Source: an uncultured Clostridia bacterium (GTDB lineage: Bacteria > Bacillota > Clostridia > Christensenellales > Borkfalkiaceae). Taken from it: DNA of 56,014 bases. Where the stretch lies: contig CANROE010000011.1 in the NCBI GenBank assembly GCA_947632195.1, forward strand, positions 1 to 56,014, read 5' to 3'. Shown piece by piece: positions 14,518 to 22,626 of the stretch. Within the stretch, counting starts at the first letter, position 1; every line of letters starts with the position of its first letter. Below the pieces are notes generated by a model. It did not search any database, was not told the origin of the DNA, and saw nothing but the letters and a program-made list of their open reading frames with translations. The position numbers were made by a program, and so were the translations under genes.

Positions 14518-16377
14518 ATGCTGTTCTCCCTCGAAAACGTAACTTTCGGCTATCTCGGCGTTCCCACGGTTGAAAACGTCTCTTTTGCGCTGCACGAGAA
14601 CGAACGGGTCGGCCTTTTGGGCGGAAACGGCGAGGGAAAAACCACCCTTTTAAAACTTATTTTGGGCGAACTCACCCCGGACAGCGGAAAAATTTCGGTA
14701 AAAAACGGGCTGCGGATCGGCTATCTCGCCCAGAGCGGCGGATTTGAATCGGACTCCACTGTTTACGGCGCGATGAAAGAAGTCTTTGCCGAGGACGACC
14801 GCCTCATCTCCCGTCTCGAAGAGGTGCAGCAGACCTTTTCGGTCGCTTCCGAAAGCGAGCGTCCCGCCCTCTCCGCGCAGCTCGAAAGCCTCACAAAGCG
14901 CATTGCCGCACGGGATAGCTATCATGTGGACGTGCGCATCCGTACCGTGCTCGGCGGTATGGGGTTCGAGGGCATGCAAAACCAAGTCGTTTCCACAATG
15001 TCGGGCGGCGAAAAGACGCGGTTGCAGCTCTGCCGTCTCCTTTTGGAAGATCCCGAACTCCTCATTCTCGACGAGCCGACAAACCACCTCGACGTAAAGA
15101 CGCTGTTCTGGCTCGAAGACTATCTGCTCACCTTGAAAGGCGCTCTTCTCGTCGTCTCGCACGACCGCTACTTCCTCGACCGCCTCACCTCGCGCACCCT
15201 CGAACTCGAAAGCAAGCGGGTGACTTCCTACAAGGGCAACTATTCCAAGTACAAAGTCCTCAAAGAAGAACGGTACAAGGAGGAACTGCGCGCCTACGAA
15301 AAACAGCAGGAGGAGATCGCAAAGCTCCAAGGGTATGTGGACAGAAATCTCGTCCGCGCCACGACGGCAAAGAGCGCTCTTTCCCGCGTCAACAAACTGG
15401 AACGCATGGAGACCCTCGAAAAGCCGACCCCTCCCCCCGCTCCTCCCCGTTTCCGCTTTATTTACGACGAAAAACCGTATGAAACGGTGGTGTTTGCCCC
15501 CCGTTTCGACCTCTACGCCGAGGACAAATTGCTCTTGAAGGACGCATCGTTCACCCTCATGCGGGGCGAAAAATGCGCGCTCGTGGGAGACAATGGCACG
15601 GGGAAATCCACATTGCTCAAATTTTTGAAGAAAGAGAGCTCTTTCGTGCAGCATGCGAAGTTCGTGAAGATCGGCTACTACGACCAGGAGAACGCCGATC
15701 TCGACCCCGAAGAACGGGTGCTCGACGCCTTTTGGGGAAAGTATTCCCACCTTTCGCAGACGGAGGCGCGCGGCATTTTGGCACAGGCGGGCCTGTTTGC
15801 CGAGGACATGGAAAAAAAGGTGAAAGAGCTCTCGGGCGGTCTCAGGGCAAAGCTTTCGCTTGCGGTGCTCGAAGGACGGCGGGGCAATACCCTCTTTTTG
15901 GACGAGCCCACGAACCACCTCGACCTGCCCGCGCGCGAATCGCTGGAAGACGCGCTGAAAGCCTTCGACGGCACTCTTCTCTTCGTCTCGCATGACAGAC
16001 GGTTTATCGAGGCGATCGCCGACAAAATCGTGCTCATCGAAAACGGCGCACTCCACACGTTCGCGGGAAACTATGCCGCCTTCCTCGAACAGCGGAAAAA
16101 GGCGGACGCCGAAAGAGCCGTTCCCGCCGCGAAAAAAGAAGAAAAAAGCGGCTCCTACCGCAGCCGCGAGGAGCGCGCCAAAGAGACAAGAACAAAGTTG
16201 CGCGTGAAGGAGATCGAGACGCGCCTCGAAACGCTTGAAACGGAGGAATCGACCCTCAACGCGGCGCTCGCCGAGAACGCCGCCGACTACAAGAAGGTGC
16301 GCGAGATCACCGAAAAGCTCGACGCATTGCACGCCGAATCGGACGCGCTCTACGCGGAATACGAAACGCTCATCTAA
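14518..16377 (+). CDS. ABC-F family ATPase (YdiF-like)
   Basis: 619 residues with two ABC domains and no membrane segments. Domain 1 has Walker A GGNGEGKTTL, signature MSGGEKTRLQL and Walker B LLILDEPTNHLD. A charged linker (about 235-300) precedes domain 2 with GDNGTGKSTLL, LSGGLRAKLSLAV and LFLDEPTNHLD. A C-terminal coiled coil from about 545 (ETRTKLRVKEIETRLETLETEESTLNAALAENAADYKKVREI) is typical of YdiF-type proteins. ABC-F proteins act on the ribosome, either resetting stalled complexes or giving antibiotic resistance. It has a long leader but no obvious upstream ORF. Its stop overlaps the convergent PHP gene by 4 nt. Confidence 0.93.
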   Translation: MLFSLENVTFGYLGVPTVENVSFALHENERVGLLGGNGEGKTTLLKLILGELTPDSGKISVKNGLRIGYLAQSGGFESDSTVYGAMKEVFAEDDRLISRLEEVQQTFSVASESERPALSAQLESLTKRIAARDSYHVDVRIRTVLGGMGFEGMQNQVVSTMSGGEKTRLQLCRLLLEDPELLILDEPTNHLDVKTLFWLEDYLLTLKGALLVVSHDRYFLDRLTSRTLELESKRVTSYKGNYSKYKVLKEERYKEELRAYEKQQEEIAKLQGYVDRNLVRATTAKSALSRVNKLERMETLEKPTPPPAPPRFRFIYDEKPYETVVFAPRFDLYAEDKLLLKDASFTLMRGEKCALVGDNGTGKSTLLKFLKKESSFVQHAKFVKIGYYDQENADLDPEERVLDAFWGKYSHLSQTEARGILAQAGLFAEDMEKKVKELSGGLRAKLSLAVLEGRRGNTLFLDEPTNHLDLPARESLEDALKAFDGTLLFVSHDRRFIEAIADKIVLIENGALHTFAGNYAAFLEQRKKADAERAVPAAKKEEKSGSYRSREERAKETRTKLRVKEIETRLETLETEESTLNAALAENAADYKKVREITEKLDALHAESDALYAEYETLI

Positions 16378-17186
16378 TCAAATTCGCAGAGCACGGTTTC
16401 CCCGCACACGGGTACGGCGATCGCCGTAAACCCGATTTTTTTGAGCTCCGAGAGAATCAACTCGCGCTTTTCGCAGATGCGGGTGACCGCATGGGCGTCC
16501 GATCCGAAGGAGACGAGCCGCCCGCCCAACGCAAAATAGCGGGAGAGCACGTCGGTATCGGGCAAAAATTCGCTCTCTGCGCCCCGCGCCGAACTGTTCA
16601 CCTCCAAGATCTTCCCCTTTTGCACAATCGTTTTGAGAATATCGTCGTACAGATCGGGAAAATCTTCGTAGCGGATCTTGCGGACGGGATAGGGCGCGTT
16701 GCGGGAAACATAGCCGATATGCCCCACAATATCGTAGGGATAGGGCGCGTCGAGACTGTCGCGCACCATTTCGAGGTAGGCGCCATACGCCGCCTCTTTT
16801 GTTTTGCCCGCGAAATAGTCGGGAAAGTAACAGTCGTGGCCGTCCACGATGTGCACGCTGTTGACGACGAAGTCGGGAGAGAACCGCTCGCAGACGGACA
16901 GAAGGCTCTCTTGCGCGGCGCGCTCACGGCTGAACCCGAATTCCCCTCCCACAAGAAAGCGAAAGGTTTGGCTGCAAACCTCCGCCTGCAACGCCCGCGC
17001 GGCGGAAAAATAGGCGGAAATATCCGTCATCGTGAAAATTTTCATCGAGACCGAATCGGTATCGAAGTGCTCGGAGACGCCATAGAAAGAAAGCCCCATG
17101 TCTTTCGCCGTGCTCACCATGTCGGCAAGCGGGGACTTGCCATCGGCCGAAAAGGTGGAGTGCGTATGTAAATCGGTAAGTTTCAT
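16374..17186 (-). CDS. PHP-domain phosphoesterase, histidinol-phosphatase family
   Basis: 270 residues. Metal-binding PHP motifs are in order: DLHTHS near the start, YGVSEHF, VGGEFGF, NSVHIVDGHDCYFP, DIVGHIGYV and GSDAH near the end. This fits HisK/HisJ-type histidinol phosphatase, but no his genes are nearby, so another phosphoester substrate is possible. The ATG is preceded by a -10 box only 6 nt away with no usable Shine-Dalgarno (GAGGT directly abuts the ATG), so the mRNA is probably leaderless. Confidence 0.87.
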   Translation of the reverse strand: MKLTDLHTHSTFSADGKSPLADMVSTAKDMGLSFYGVSEHFDTDSVSMKIFTMTDISAYFSAARALQAEVCSQTFRFLVGGEFGFSRERAAQESLLSVCERFSPDFVVNSVHIVDGHDCYFPDYFAGKTKEAAYGAYLEMVRDSLDAPYPYDIVGHIGYVSRNAPYPVRKIRYEDFPDLYDDILKTIVQKGKILEVNSSARGAESEFLPDTDVLSRYFALGGRLVSFGSDAHAVTRICEKRELILSELKKIGFTAIAVPVCGETVLCEFD

Positions 17187-17192
17187 ACCTCA

Positions 17193-17221
17193 ATTATAAC
17201 ACATTCTCTTACATACGGCAA
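17193..17221 (-). promoter_or_regulatory. Promoter of the PHP gene, start site at the ATG
   Basis: TTGCCG (17216-17221), 17 nt, TATAAT (17193-17198) on the minus strand; 6 nt to ATG 17186. Confidence 0.78.
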
Positions 17222-17224
17222 AGA

Positions 17225-17251
17225 AAAAACCGAGGCCAAACCTCGGTTTTT
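17225..17251 (-). terminator. Terminator of hsp20
   Basis: CCGAGG-ccaaa-CCTCGG flanked by A and T runs, so it can work in both directions. On the minus strand it ends the hsp20 transcript after the palindrome array. Confidence 0.85.
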
Positions 17252-17266
17252 CGCATTTTTTAATAC

Positions 17267-17378
17267 TATGCCTGACATAATCGATGATACTATGTCAAAC
17301 ATACTATATGAAATATGTCTGACATACTATATGAAATATGTCTGACATACTACTATATATTGTACTATGTCACGCATA
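17267..17378. repeat. Array of five 13-bp palindromes, consensus TATGTCTGACATA
   Basis: Copies start at 17267, 17291, 17314, 17337 and 17366, a spacing of 24, 23, 23 and 29 bp. The two middle copies are perfect palindromes around a central T and sit in identical 23-bp units. The array is AT-rich and lies between the hsp20 stop codon and its terminator. It is not a CRISPR: the intervals are only about 10 bp and nearly identical. Confidence 0.85.
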
Positions 17379-17394
17379 GTATTCTATATATTGT

Positions 17395-17811
17395 TTAGTC
17401 GATGGCGATGGTCTTTGCCTCCACCTTTTTGGGCTGCACTTTGGGAACGGTGAGGGAGAGCACGCCGTTTTCGTACTTTGCTTTCACGTTTTCCTGCTCT
17501 ACGTCCTCCCCCACATAGTAGCTGCGGCGGCAGGAGACGCGGCATTCCTTGCGCAGATACCTTGCGTTCTTGTGCTCTTCTTTTTCTTCTTTCTCGGCTC
17601 CGACGGTAAGATACCCGTTGTCGAGAGAGACTTTGATCTCGCTCTTTTCAAAGCCGGGGAGCTCGATATCGAGCTCGTAGCTTTGCTCCGTTTCGCGGAT
17701 GTCCGTGCGCATGCTGTCAAGTTTTTCATCGTAAAACATGGGGCGGAACAGGTCCTCGAATGCGTCGAATATGTCTGTCTGGGGTCTTGTCTGTAAATAA
17801 TTTTTCATCAT
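17395..17811 (-). CDS. Hsp20 family small heat-shock protein
   Basis: 138 residues. The alpha-crystallin domain covers about 35-130: YELDIELPGFEKSEIKVSLDNGYLTVGAEK, then a long loop and YENGVLSLTVPK. The C terminus ends VEAKTIAID, the usual I-x-I-type anchoring motif. It is an ATP-independent holdase in the cytoplasm. The start follows AGGAG at 5 nt; a second ATG is adjacent. A TATAAA -10 box lies near 17850, but no CIRCE or CtsR box is evident upstream. Its 3' region carries the palindrome array. Confidence 0.93.
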   Translation of the reverse strand: MMKNYLQTRPQTDIFDAFEDLFRPMFYDEKLDSMRTDIRETEQSYELDIELPGFEKSEIKVSLDNGYLTVGAEKEEKEEHKNARYLRKECRVSCRRSYYVGEDVEQENVKAKYENGVLSLTVPKVQPKKVEAKTIAID

Positions 17812-17898
17812 TTTTTCTCCTTTTCCCTTGCGGGATATTCCTTTCATTTTATTTATACCGCATTTTTCGGGTTCTAAACGGTCCCACAAAAATTTTTT

Positions 17899-17926
17899 GC
17901 AAAAAAAAGGGGCTCACGCCCCTTTC
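17899..17926 (-). terminator. Terminator of the YugP-like gene
   Basis: On the minus strand AAAGGGGC-gtga-GCCCCTTTTTTTT, directly downstream of the stop at 17939. Confidence 0.9.
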
Positions 17927-17938
17927 ATAAAATGTTTT

Positions 17939-18730
17939 TTACTTGTTGGAGTTGTTTCCGTCGGAGACGGCTGCGGCAAACTGCAACACATAGTAGAGCA
18001 GTTCGAGCGCCGACAGCACCATATCGTTCACATACTGTATGTTGTACAGGTGGAAGATCTTTTTAATGTCCTCGATCTCCTCTTCGGTCGCCATTTCGTT
18101 TTCGCGGAGGAGTTGATATGCCCTTTCCTGCGCCTTTTTTTCCGTTTTCAGCGTCATGAGCGAAAGCACAAACGTGAGCAGGTAGAACAGCAGCCCTACT
18201 GCAGAGAGCGCGATCGTCACCCAACCGTTGGTGTGCAGCACGAAGAAATCGAGCAGCGCGCCGATGAGCACAAGAGGGATAAAGGCGAGCGGGCCGAAAT
18301 TGATGAGCGGTACGAGCCGGATCCGTCTCTTCATGTCGGGATCCCCCTCTTTGTCGAGAATGGCGAGCGCCGCTTTCTGAGTCCCCATCGCAAGTGCGGT
18401 AATGCTTTTTTTGTTCCGCGTCAGTCTCCGCAAGCGCACTTTTTTGAAATAGTGGCTGTAACTGTTGCCGAACAGCATGGAGCCCACCGTCTTGACCTTG
18501 ATATGTTCGAGCCCGTTGGCGTCCAGCACTTTTCTTGCGGCCTCCACGCCCGTGAGCCCGGCGCTGTTTTGGCGGCGGTTGAACTTAAAATACTTCACGC
18601 CGAGCACGATGCTCACGATCCCCGAAAACAGCGCAATCAAAACGATCAACGCCCCGACCGCGAGGATGGCAAGCCCCAGCATTGTGTTTCCGTTTCCCAC
18701 TTCGCTAAGCAGTTCTTCCCAAAAATTCAT
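17939..18730 (-). CDS. YugP/neutral zinc metallopeptidase-like membrane protein lacking the HExxH motif
   Basis: 263 residues with a membrane segment at about 17-45, two more near 140-195, and helices to the end. The framework matches the YugP (Neutral_Zn) family: TGVEAARKVLDANGL, a VKTVGS turn, HYFKKVRLRRL in place of HYDP...LRLS, then VPLINFG and a late VTLKTEKKAQERA-like region. Where the family has SIAAxxxAxHExGHAxQ this protein reads SITALAMGTQKAALAI (about 109-124). The zinc-binding histidines and glutamate are gone, so it is probably a catalytically dead homologue. The assignment rests on my pattern memory. It has a good AAGGAG site. Confidence 0.65.
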   Translation of the reverse strand: MNFWEELLSEVGNGNTMLGLAILAVGALIVLIALFSGIVSIVLGVKYFKFNRRQNSAGLTGVEAARKVLDANGLEHIKVKTVGSMLFGNSYSHYFKKVRLRRLTRNKKSITALAMGTQKAALAILDKEGDPDMKRRIRLVPLINFGPLAFIPLVLIGALLDFFVLHTNGWVTIALSAVGLLFYLLTFVLSLMTLKTEKKAQERAYQLLRENEMATEEEIEDIKKIFHLYNIQYVNDMVLSALELLYYVLQFAAAVSDGNNSNK

Positions 18731-18772
18731 ATATGTTCTCCTTCTTGCGGCGTTATTTCCGCCGCATTTTTT

Positions 18773-19939
18773 TCATTTCCGTGCGACCCCCGTCCTTCTT
18801 GCTGCCTCGGAAACCGCCTTTGCCACCGCTTCATGCGCACATTTTTCATAGGCGTACGGCAGAATGCGGTCACCGCAAAGCGCGTCCCCGACGCAGGAGG
18901 CGATCGCCCGTGAGGCGGCCTCCATCATCTCGAAGTTGATCTTTCTTGCCCGCACGTCGAGTGCGCCGCGAAAGAGCCCGGGAAATACGAGCACGTTGTT
19001 GATCTGGTTGGGCTTTTCGGAGGAGCCTGTCCCCACGACCGCCGCGCCCGCCTCCAAAGCGTCCTCGCGGGAGATCTCGGGCACGGGATTGGCGCAGGCA
19101 AACACGATCGCGCCCTCCTTCATGGAGCGCACCATCTCCTTGGTGACGCAGTTGGGCCCCGAGACGCCGATGAACACGTCCGCACCCGCCATGGCCGTTT
19201 CAAGCGTTCCGCGCAGATGGCTGCGGTTTGTGACAGACGCGATCTCCCGCTGTGCGCCGTTCATCTCGTCCCCCTCGCACAAAATGCCCTTTCTGTCGCA
19301 CATCACGATGTCTTTTACCCCCATCCGGAGGAGATATTTTGCGATGGCAATGCCCGCCGCGCCCGCGCCGTTGATGACAAGGCGGAGCCCGCCGAGGGGT
19401 TTCCCGACGAGTTTTGCCGCGTTGAGAAGGGCCGCAGCCATGACGACAGCCGTCCCGTGCTGGTCATCGTGAAAGACGGGAATGTCAAGGTCCTCTATGA
19501 GCCGCCGCTCGATCTCGAAACAGCGGGGGGCGGCGATGTCTTCGAGGTTGACGCCGCCGAACGAGCCCGCGAGAAGTTCCACGGTGCGGATGATCTCTTC
19601 GGGGTCTTTGGAACGGATACACAGCGGAAAGGCGTCTACATCGCCGAACGCCTTAAAGAGCGCGCATTTCCCCTCCATGACGGGCATTCCCGCCTCGGGT
19701 CCGATGTCCCCCAGCCCCAAAACGGCGGTGCCGTCCGTAATGACGGGTACGGTGTTCCAGCGGCGGGTGAGTTCAAAGCTCTTCTCGGGGTCTTTTTGGA
19801 TGGCGAGGCAGGGCTCCGCCACACCCGGGGTATAGGCGAGGGAGAGCTTTTCGCGGCTGTCCACTTCCACGCGGGGGACGATCTCGATCTTTCCCCGCCA
19901 CTCTGCATGTTTTTTGAGAGATTCCTCTCTGTAATTCAT
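18773..19939 (-). CDS. NAD(P)-dependent malic enzyme
   Basis: 388 residues, the short bacterial form without a phosphotransacetylase domain. Family motifs: LSLAYTPGVAEPC at the start, VITDGTAVLGLGDIGPEAGMPVMEGK, FHDDQHGTAVV (metal-binding Asp), the nucleotide-binding NGAGAAGIA and VFACANPVPEI. It decarboxylates malate to pyruvate, linking the C4 acids to glycolysis. It starts behind AGGAG. It follows the SPOR-like gene on the same strand with a 51-bp gap. Confidence 0.95.
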   Translation of the reverse strand: MNYREESLKKHAEWRGKIEIVPRVEVDSREKLSLAYTPGVAEPCLAIQKDPEKSFELTRRWNTVPVITDGTAVLGLGDIGPEAGMPVMEGKCALFKAFGDVDAFPLCIRSKDPEEIIRTVELLAGSFGGVNLEDIAAPRCFEIERRLIEDLDIPVFHDDQHGTAVVMAAALLNAAKLVGKPLGGLRLVINGAGAAGIAIAKYLLRMGVKDIVMCDRKGILCEGDEMNGAQREIASVTNRSHLRGTLETAMAGADVFIGVSGPNCVTKEMVRSMKEGAIVFACANPVPEISREDALEAGAAVVGTGSSEKPNQINNVLVFPGLFRGALDVRARKINFEMMEAASRAIASCVGDALCGDRILPYAYEKCAHEAVAKAVSEAARRTGVARK

Positions 19940-19990
19940 GGCGTTTCTCCTTATGGTACGACGCCATTATACTAAAAATATTTCGCGCCG

Positions 19991-20698
19991 TCAAGCAAAA
20001 TATGTATCCGCGTTGACAATGGCAAAACACAGCTCCGCTTGGAGATAGCGGAGATCTTTGGCGTAGAGAATGCCGTCCGCGATCTCCGCGCCCCGCCGCT
20101 CTGCGGAGACAAGCTCTGCGTTCCATGCCGTGAAGAGGCTCTCGGCATTTCCCGCGCGCAGCCCTTTGAGCGCTTTTGCCGCGCCCCGCACAGCCATGCG
20201 CGCCTCCTCTTGCGACAGCTCAGCGCGTTCCAGACCGTTTGCCGTATCATAGAGAATGCGCGCGCAGGTCTCCGCCGTTTCGAGGTTGCCCTCTACCCGC
20301 CCTTTCAGCGCCGCATTTTTGCCCTCCAACGCAAAACCGGACGGGGACAGCGTAAGAATGTGCGCCGCGATGTCCTTCTCTTCCATGGCGTTTTTTACGC
20401 GCTCCGCGTCGGTCTGCCGAAAATAGCAGGCGAGCACGACGCAGTTCTTTCCCGCCGTCTCCAAGCGGAATCCCGCGCCGCCCGCGAAATATACCTGTCC
20501 AGCGACCGCCGCTGCCGTCGCATCCTCGCAGTCCCGCACGAGAAAATAGTATTCCCGATCGAAAGAAACGCGTTCGTAGTCCCTTCCGTACCAGCAGAAT
20601 ACCCCGACAAACAGTCCGACCGTCAATAAAAATACCGCAAGAGCGGCAAAAAAGGTCGCCATGCTCCCGCGAAATTGGTTTTTCCGATAGGTTGCCAT
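19991..20698 (-). CDS. Single-pass membrane protein, possible SPOR-like domain
   Basis: 235 residues. A short basic N terminus precedes one membrane segment at about 12-36. The outside part begins with a segment of SPOR-domain style (FLVRDCEDATAAAVAGQVYFAGGAGFRLETAGKNCVVLACYFRQTDAERVKNAME), then a helical alanine-rich tail. SPOR domains bind denuded peptidoglycan at division or sporulation septa, so a cell-envelope role is possible. No catalytic motif is seen. A TAAAAT box lies 5 nt before the ATG with no ribosome site, but its -35 is weak. Confidence 0.6.
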   Translation of the reverse strand: MATYRKNQFRGSMATFFAALAVFLLTVGLFVGVFCWYGRDYERVSFDREYYFLVRDCEDATAAAVAGQVYFAGGAGFRLETAGKNCVVLACYFRQTDAERVKNAMEEKDIAAHILTLSPSGFALEGKNAALKGRVEGNLETAETCARILYDTANGLERAELSQEEARMAVRGAAKALKGLRAGNAESLFTAWNAELVSAERRGAEIADGILYAKDLRYLQAELCFAIVNADTYFA

Positions 20699-20713
20699 AT
20701 TCTATTTTATGCA

Positions 20714-20746
20714 GAGCCGCGCGGCGTTTATCACGCCGCGCGGCTC
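20714..20746. terminator. Perfect 13-bp hairpin between trhP and the SPOR-like gene
   Basis: gagccgcgcggcg (20714-20726) pairs exactly with 20734-20746 across a 7-nt loop. There is no T-run. It probably separates the two minus-strand units. Confidence 0.6.
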
Positions 20747-20772
20747 CAAACGTATCCTGTTCAAGTTCCTGT

Positions 20773-21960
20773 TCAATCTCTCCGCCGTAGCATGTCTCCC
20801 GCCTGCAACGGATAGGGACAGGCGAAAGAATAGTTCCCCTGTACGAGTTTCGCGTCCGTACACGGCACGCCGTTCCCGTCCCACAGCTCTTCCACGGCGA
20901 TCTCTTTTCCAAAGTCCGCGTGAGGGGAGAGGATCTCCAACCTGTCCCCTTCACGGAAACGGTTGCGCATTTCGACGAGCACCCGACCCGCCTCCGATCC
21001 CAAAACATTGGCGATATAGACGCATTTCCCCTCTGCGGGGGCGTTGGAATAGTCCTCCGTCCTACGGTTTTCGCCCAGCATGTAAGCGGTCGTATAGGGG
21101 CGGCGGGCGCAGCAGTTGAGCTCCTCGCCCAGCGCCTCGGAGTATCCGCCGTCCAAAATGCGGCGATAGGCGTTCACGACGGTGGCGAGATAGTATTCGC
21201 TCTTCATCCTGCCCTCAATCTTGAAGGAGCACACCCCCGCCTCTTTGAGTTCGGTAAGATAACGGCTCATGTTGAGATCGCGGCTGTTGAGGAGATAGGT
21301 CCCCCGCCCGTCCTCTTCGATGTCGTACCATTCCTTTTTCCCGCTCTCCGCGCTTTGGATGCGGTACCGCCAACGGCAGGCCTGCACGCACTCGCCGCGA
21401 TTGCTCTGCCGCCCGTCGAGATAATCGGAGAGGAGACATCTGCCGCTGTAAGAGATGCACATTGCGCCATGGACGAACGCTTCGAGTTCGAGTTCGGGGA
21501 CAAAGGCATGGATTTGGGCGATCTCTTTGAGGGAGAGCTCGCGGGCAAGCACGACGCGGACGGCGCCGAGGTCGCGGTACATGGCGGCAGTCTCACGGTT
21601 GAGGGTATTCGCCTGCGTGGAAATATGGACGGGAAGATCGGGGGCGACCCGCTTGCAGAGACGCAACGCGCCTAAATCGGAGATGAGAACGCCGTCCGCT
21701 TTCAGCTCGGAAAGAAGGCGAAAGTGCCGTTCGAGTGCCGAAAAATCGTCGTTTTTTGCAAAAATATTGGCGCAGACGTACACCTTTTTGCCCAGATTGC
21801 GGGCGTAGGAGATCCCCTCTTCCAGCTCTTTATCGGTAAAATTATCCGAAAAGGAGCGCAGGGAAAAGGCCTTGCCGCCGAGGTAGACGGCGTCGGCGCC
21901 GTAGTAAAAAGCGATTTTGAGTTTTTGCATGTTCCCCGCAGGGGCCAATAATTCGCACAT
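20773..21960 (-). CDS. trhP: U32 family tRNA uridine-34 hydroxylase (TrhP-like)
   Basis: 395 residues. It starts ELLAPAGNMQKLKIAFYYGADAVYLGG and contains the U32 signature region EAFVHGAMCISYSGRCLLSDYLDGRQSNRGECVQACRW, with four cysteines that fit an iron-sulfur site. TrhP hydroxylates U34 of certain tRNAs to ho5U using prephenate. The next gene upstream in the same unit is a TrmR-like methyltransferase, which methylates ho5U; B. subtilis keeps the same genes together (yrrM-yrrN-yrrO). Here one U32 gene is present instead of two. This synteny favours TrhP over a collagenase or RlhA role. Confidence 0.85.
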   Translation of the reverse strand: MCELLAPAGNMQKLKIAFYYGADAVYLGGKAFSLRSFSDNFTDKELEEGISYARNLGKKVYVCANIFAKNDDFSALERHFRLLSELKADGVLISDLGALRLCKRVAPDLPVHISTQANTLNRETAAMYRDLGAVRVVLARELSLKEIAQIHAFVPELELEAFVHGAMCISYSGRCLLSDYLDGRQSNRGECVQACRWRYRIQSAESGKKEWYDIEEDGRGTYLLNSRDLNMSRYLTELKEAGVCSFKIEGRMKSEYYLATVVNAYRRILDGGYSEALGEELNCCARRPYTTAYMLGENRRTEDYSNAPAEGKCVYIANVLGSEAGRVLVEMRNRFREGDRLEILSPHADFGKEIAVEELWDGNGVPCTDAKLVQGNYSFACPYPLQAGDMLRRRD

Positions 21961-21975
21961 ATCTTCCCGCTTTGT

Positions 21976-22010
21976 TCCGCCCCCGCCTGCAAAAAGCGGG
22001 CGGGGGCGGA
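21976..22010. other. GC hairpin inside the trmR-trhP gap
   Basis: tccgcccccgc (21976-21986) pairs with gcgggggcgga (22000-22010). It lies between the trmR stop and the trhP start, and may lower read-through or mark an RNA-processing site. Confidence 0.45.
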
Positions 22011-22020
22011 AATATATTTT

Positions 22021-22626
22021 TTACTCCGTCGTTTTTTTGCTTACTTTTCTGCTCACCGCCAACCCCTCGCCGAGTTCGAGTATCTCCGTTCTGAGTTCGG
22101 GGTCGGACTGCAACGCGGCGAGATATTCGCGGATATGTTCCACGAGCATTCTCCTCTTTTTGGGCGGCTCGCCGCGCACCCAGCCGAAGAGGAGCACGTC
22201 GTCCGACAGGAGCACCCCGCCGGCCTTCAACAGCCGCTTACAGTCGGGCAAATAGCGCAAGTACTGCACCTTGGGACCGTCCGAAAAGATGAGGTCGTAT
22301 TCCCCGCCGAGCAGGGGCAAAATTTCGCCCGCGTCCCCCTCATGGAGAATCGCACGCTCCGAAAACCCGAACCGCGCGAGATTTTCGCGGGCTTTTCCGG
22401 CGCGGACGGGATCGAGTTCGATCCCCGTGTAGCGCGCGCCGCAGACGGAGAGCATGGCGCAAGCCGTCAGCCCCTCTGCCGCGCCGATCTCCAAGATACG
22501 CGCGGGGGAAAGCTCGTTGCAGAGCCGCAAGAGATAATCCAGCGTTCCGTCGGCGCAGGTGGGATCGCGCCCCCTTTTCGCCTCTTCGCGGAGGGAGAGC
22601 AGGGCGGGATCGAGGGTCAGTTCCAT
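22021..22626 (-). CDS. trmR: SAM-dependent O-methyltransferase (TrmR-like)
   Basis: 201 residues, the usual length. The SAM-binding motif I is ILEIGAAEGLTACAML, followed by YTGIELDPVRAGKARENLARFG and DLIFSDGPK, with a metal-site pattern (DDVLLFGWV) like the YrrM/COMT group. TrmR methylates 5-hydroxyuridine at tRNA position 34 to mo5U. Location directly upstream of the U32 gene supports that role over a catechol methyltransferase. Its start overlaps the upstream gene by 10 nt. Confidence 0.82.
   Translation of the reverse strand: MELTLDPALLSLREEAKRGRDPTCADGTLDYLLRLCNELSPARILEIGAAEGLTACAMLSVCGARYTGIELDPVRAGKARENLARFGFSERAILHEGDAGEILPLLGGEYDLIFSDGPKVQYLRYLPDCKRLLKAGGVLLSDDVLLFGWVRGEPPKKRRMLVEHIREYLAALQSDPELRTEILELGEGLAVSRKVSKKTTE

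Noticed and set aside
14356..14595. Longer 79-codon version of the small minus-strand gene
   Set aside because: The upstream part overlaps the ABC-F coding start; the 43-codon form from ATG 14487 is more plausible.
17267..17378. CRISPR-like array
   Set aside because: Units are 13 bp with ~10-bp near-identical intervals, no unique spacers and no cas genes.
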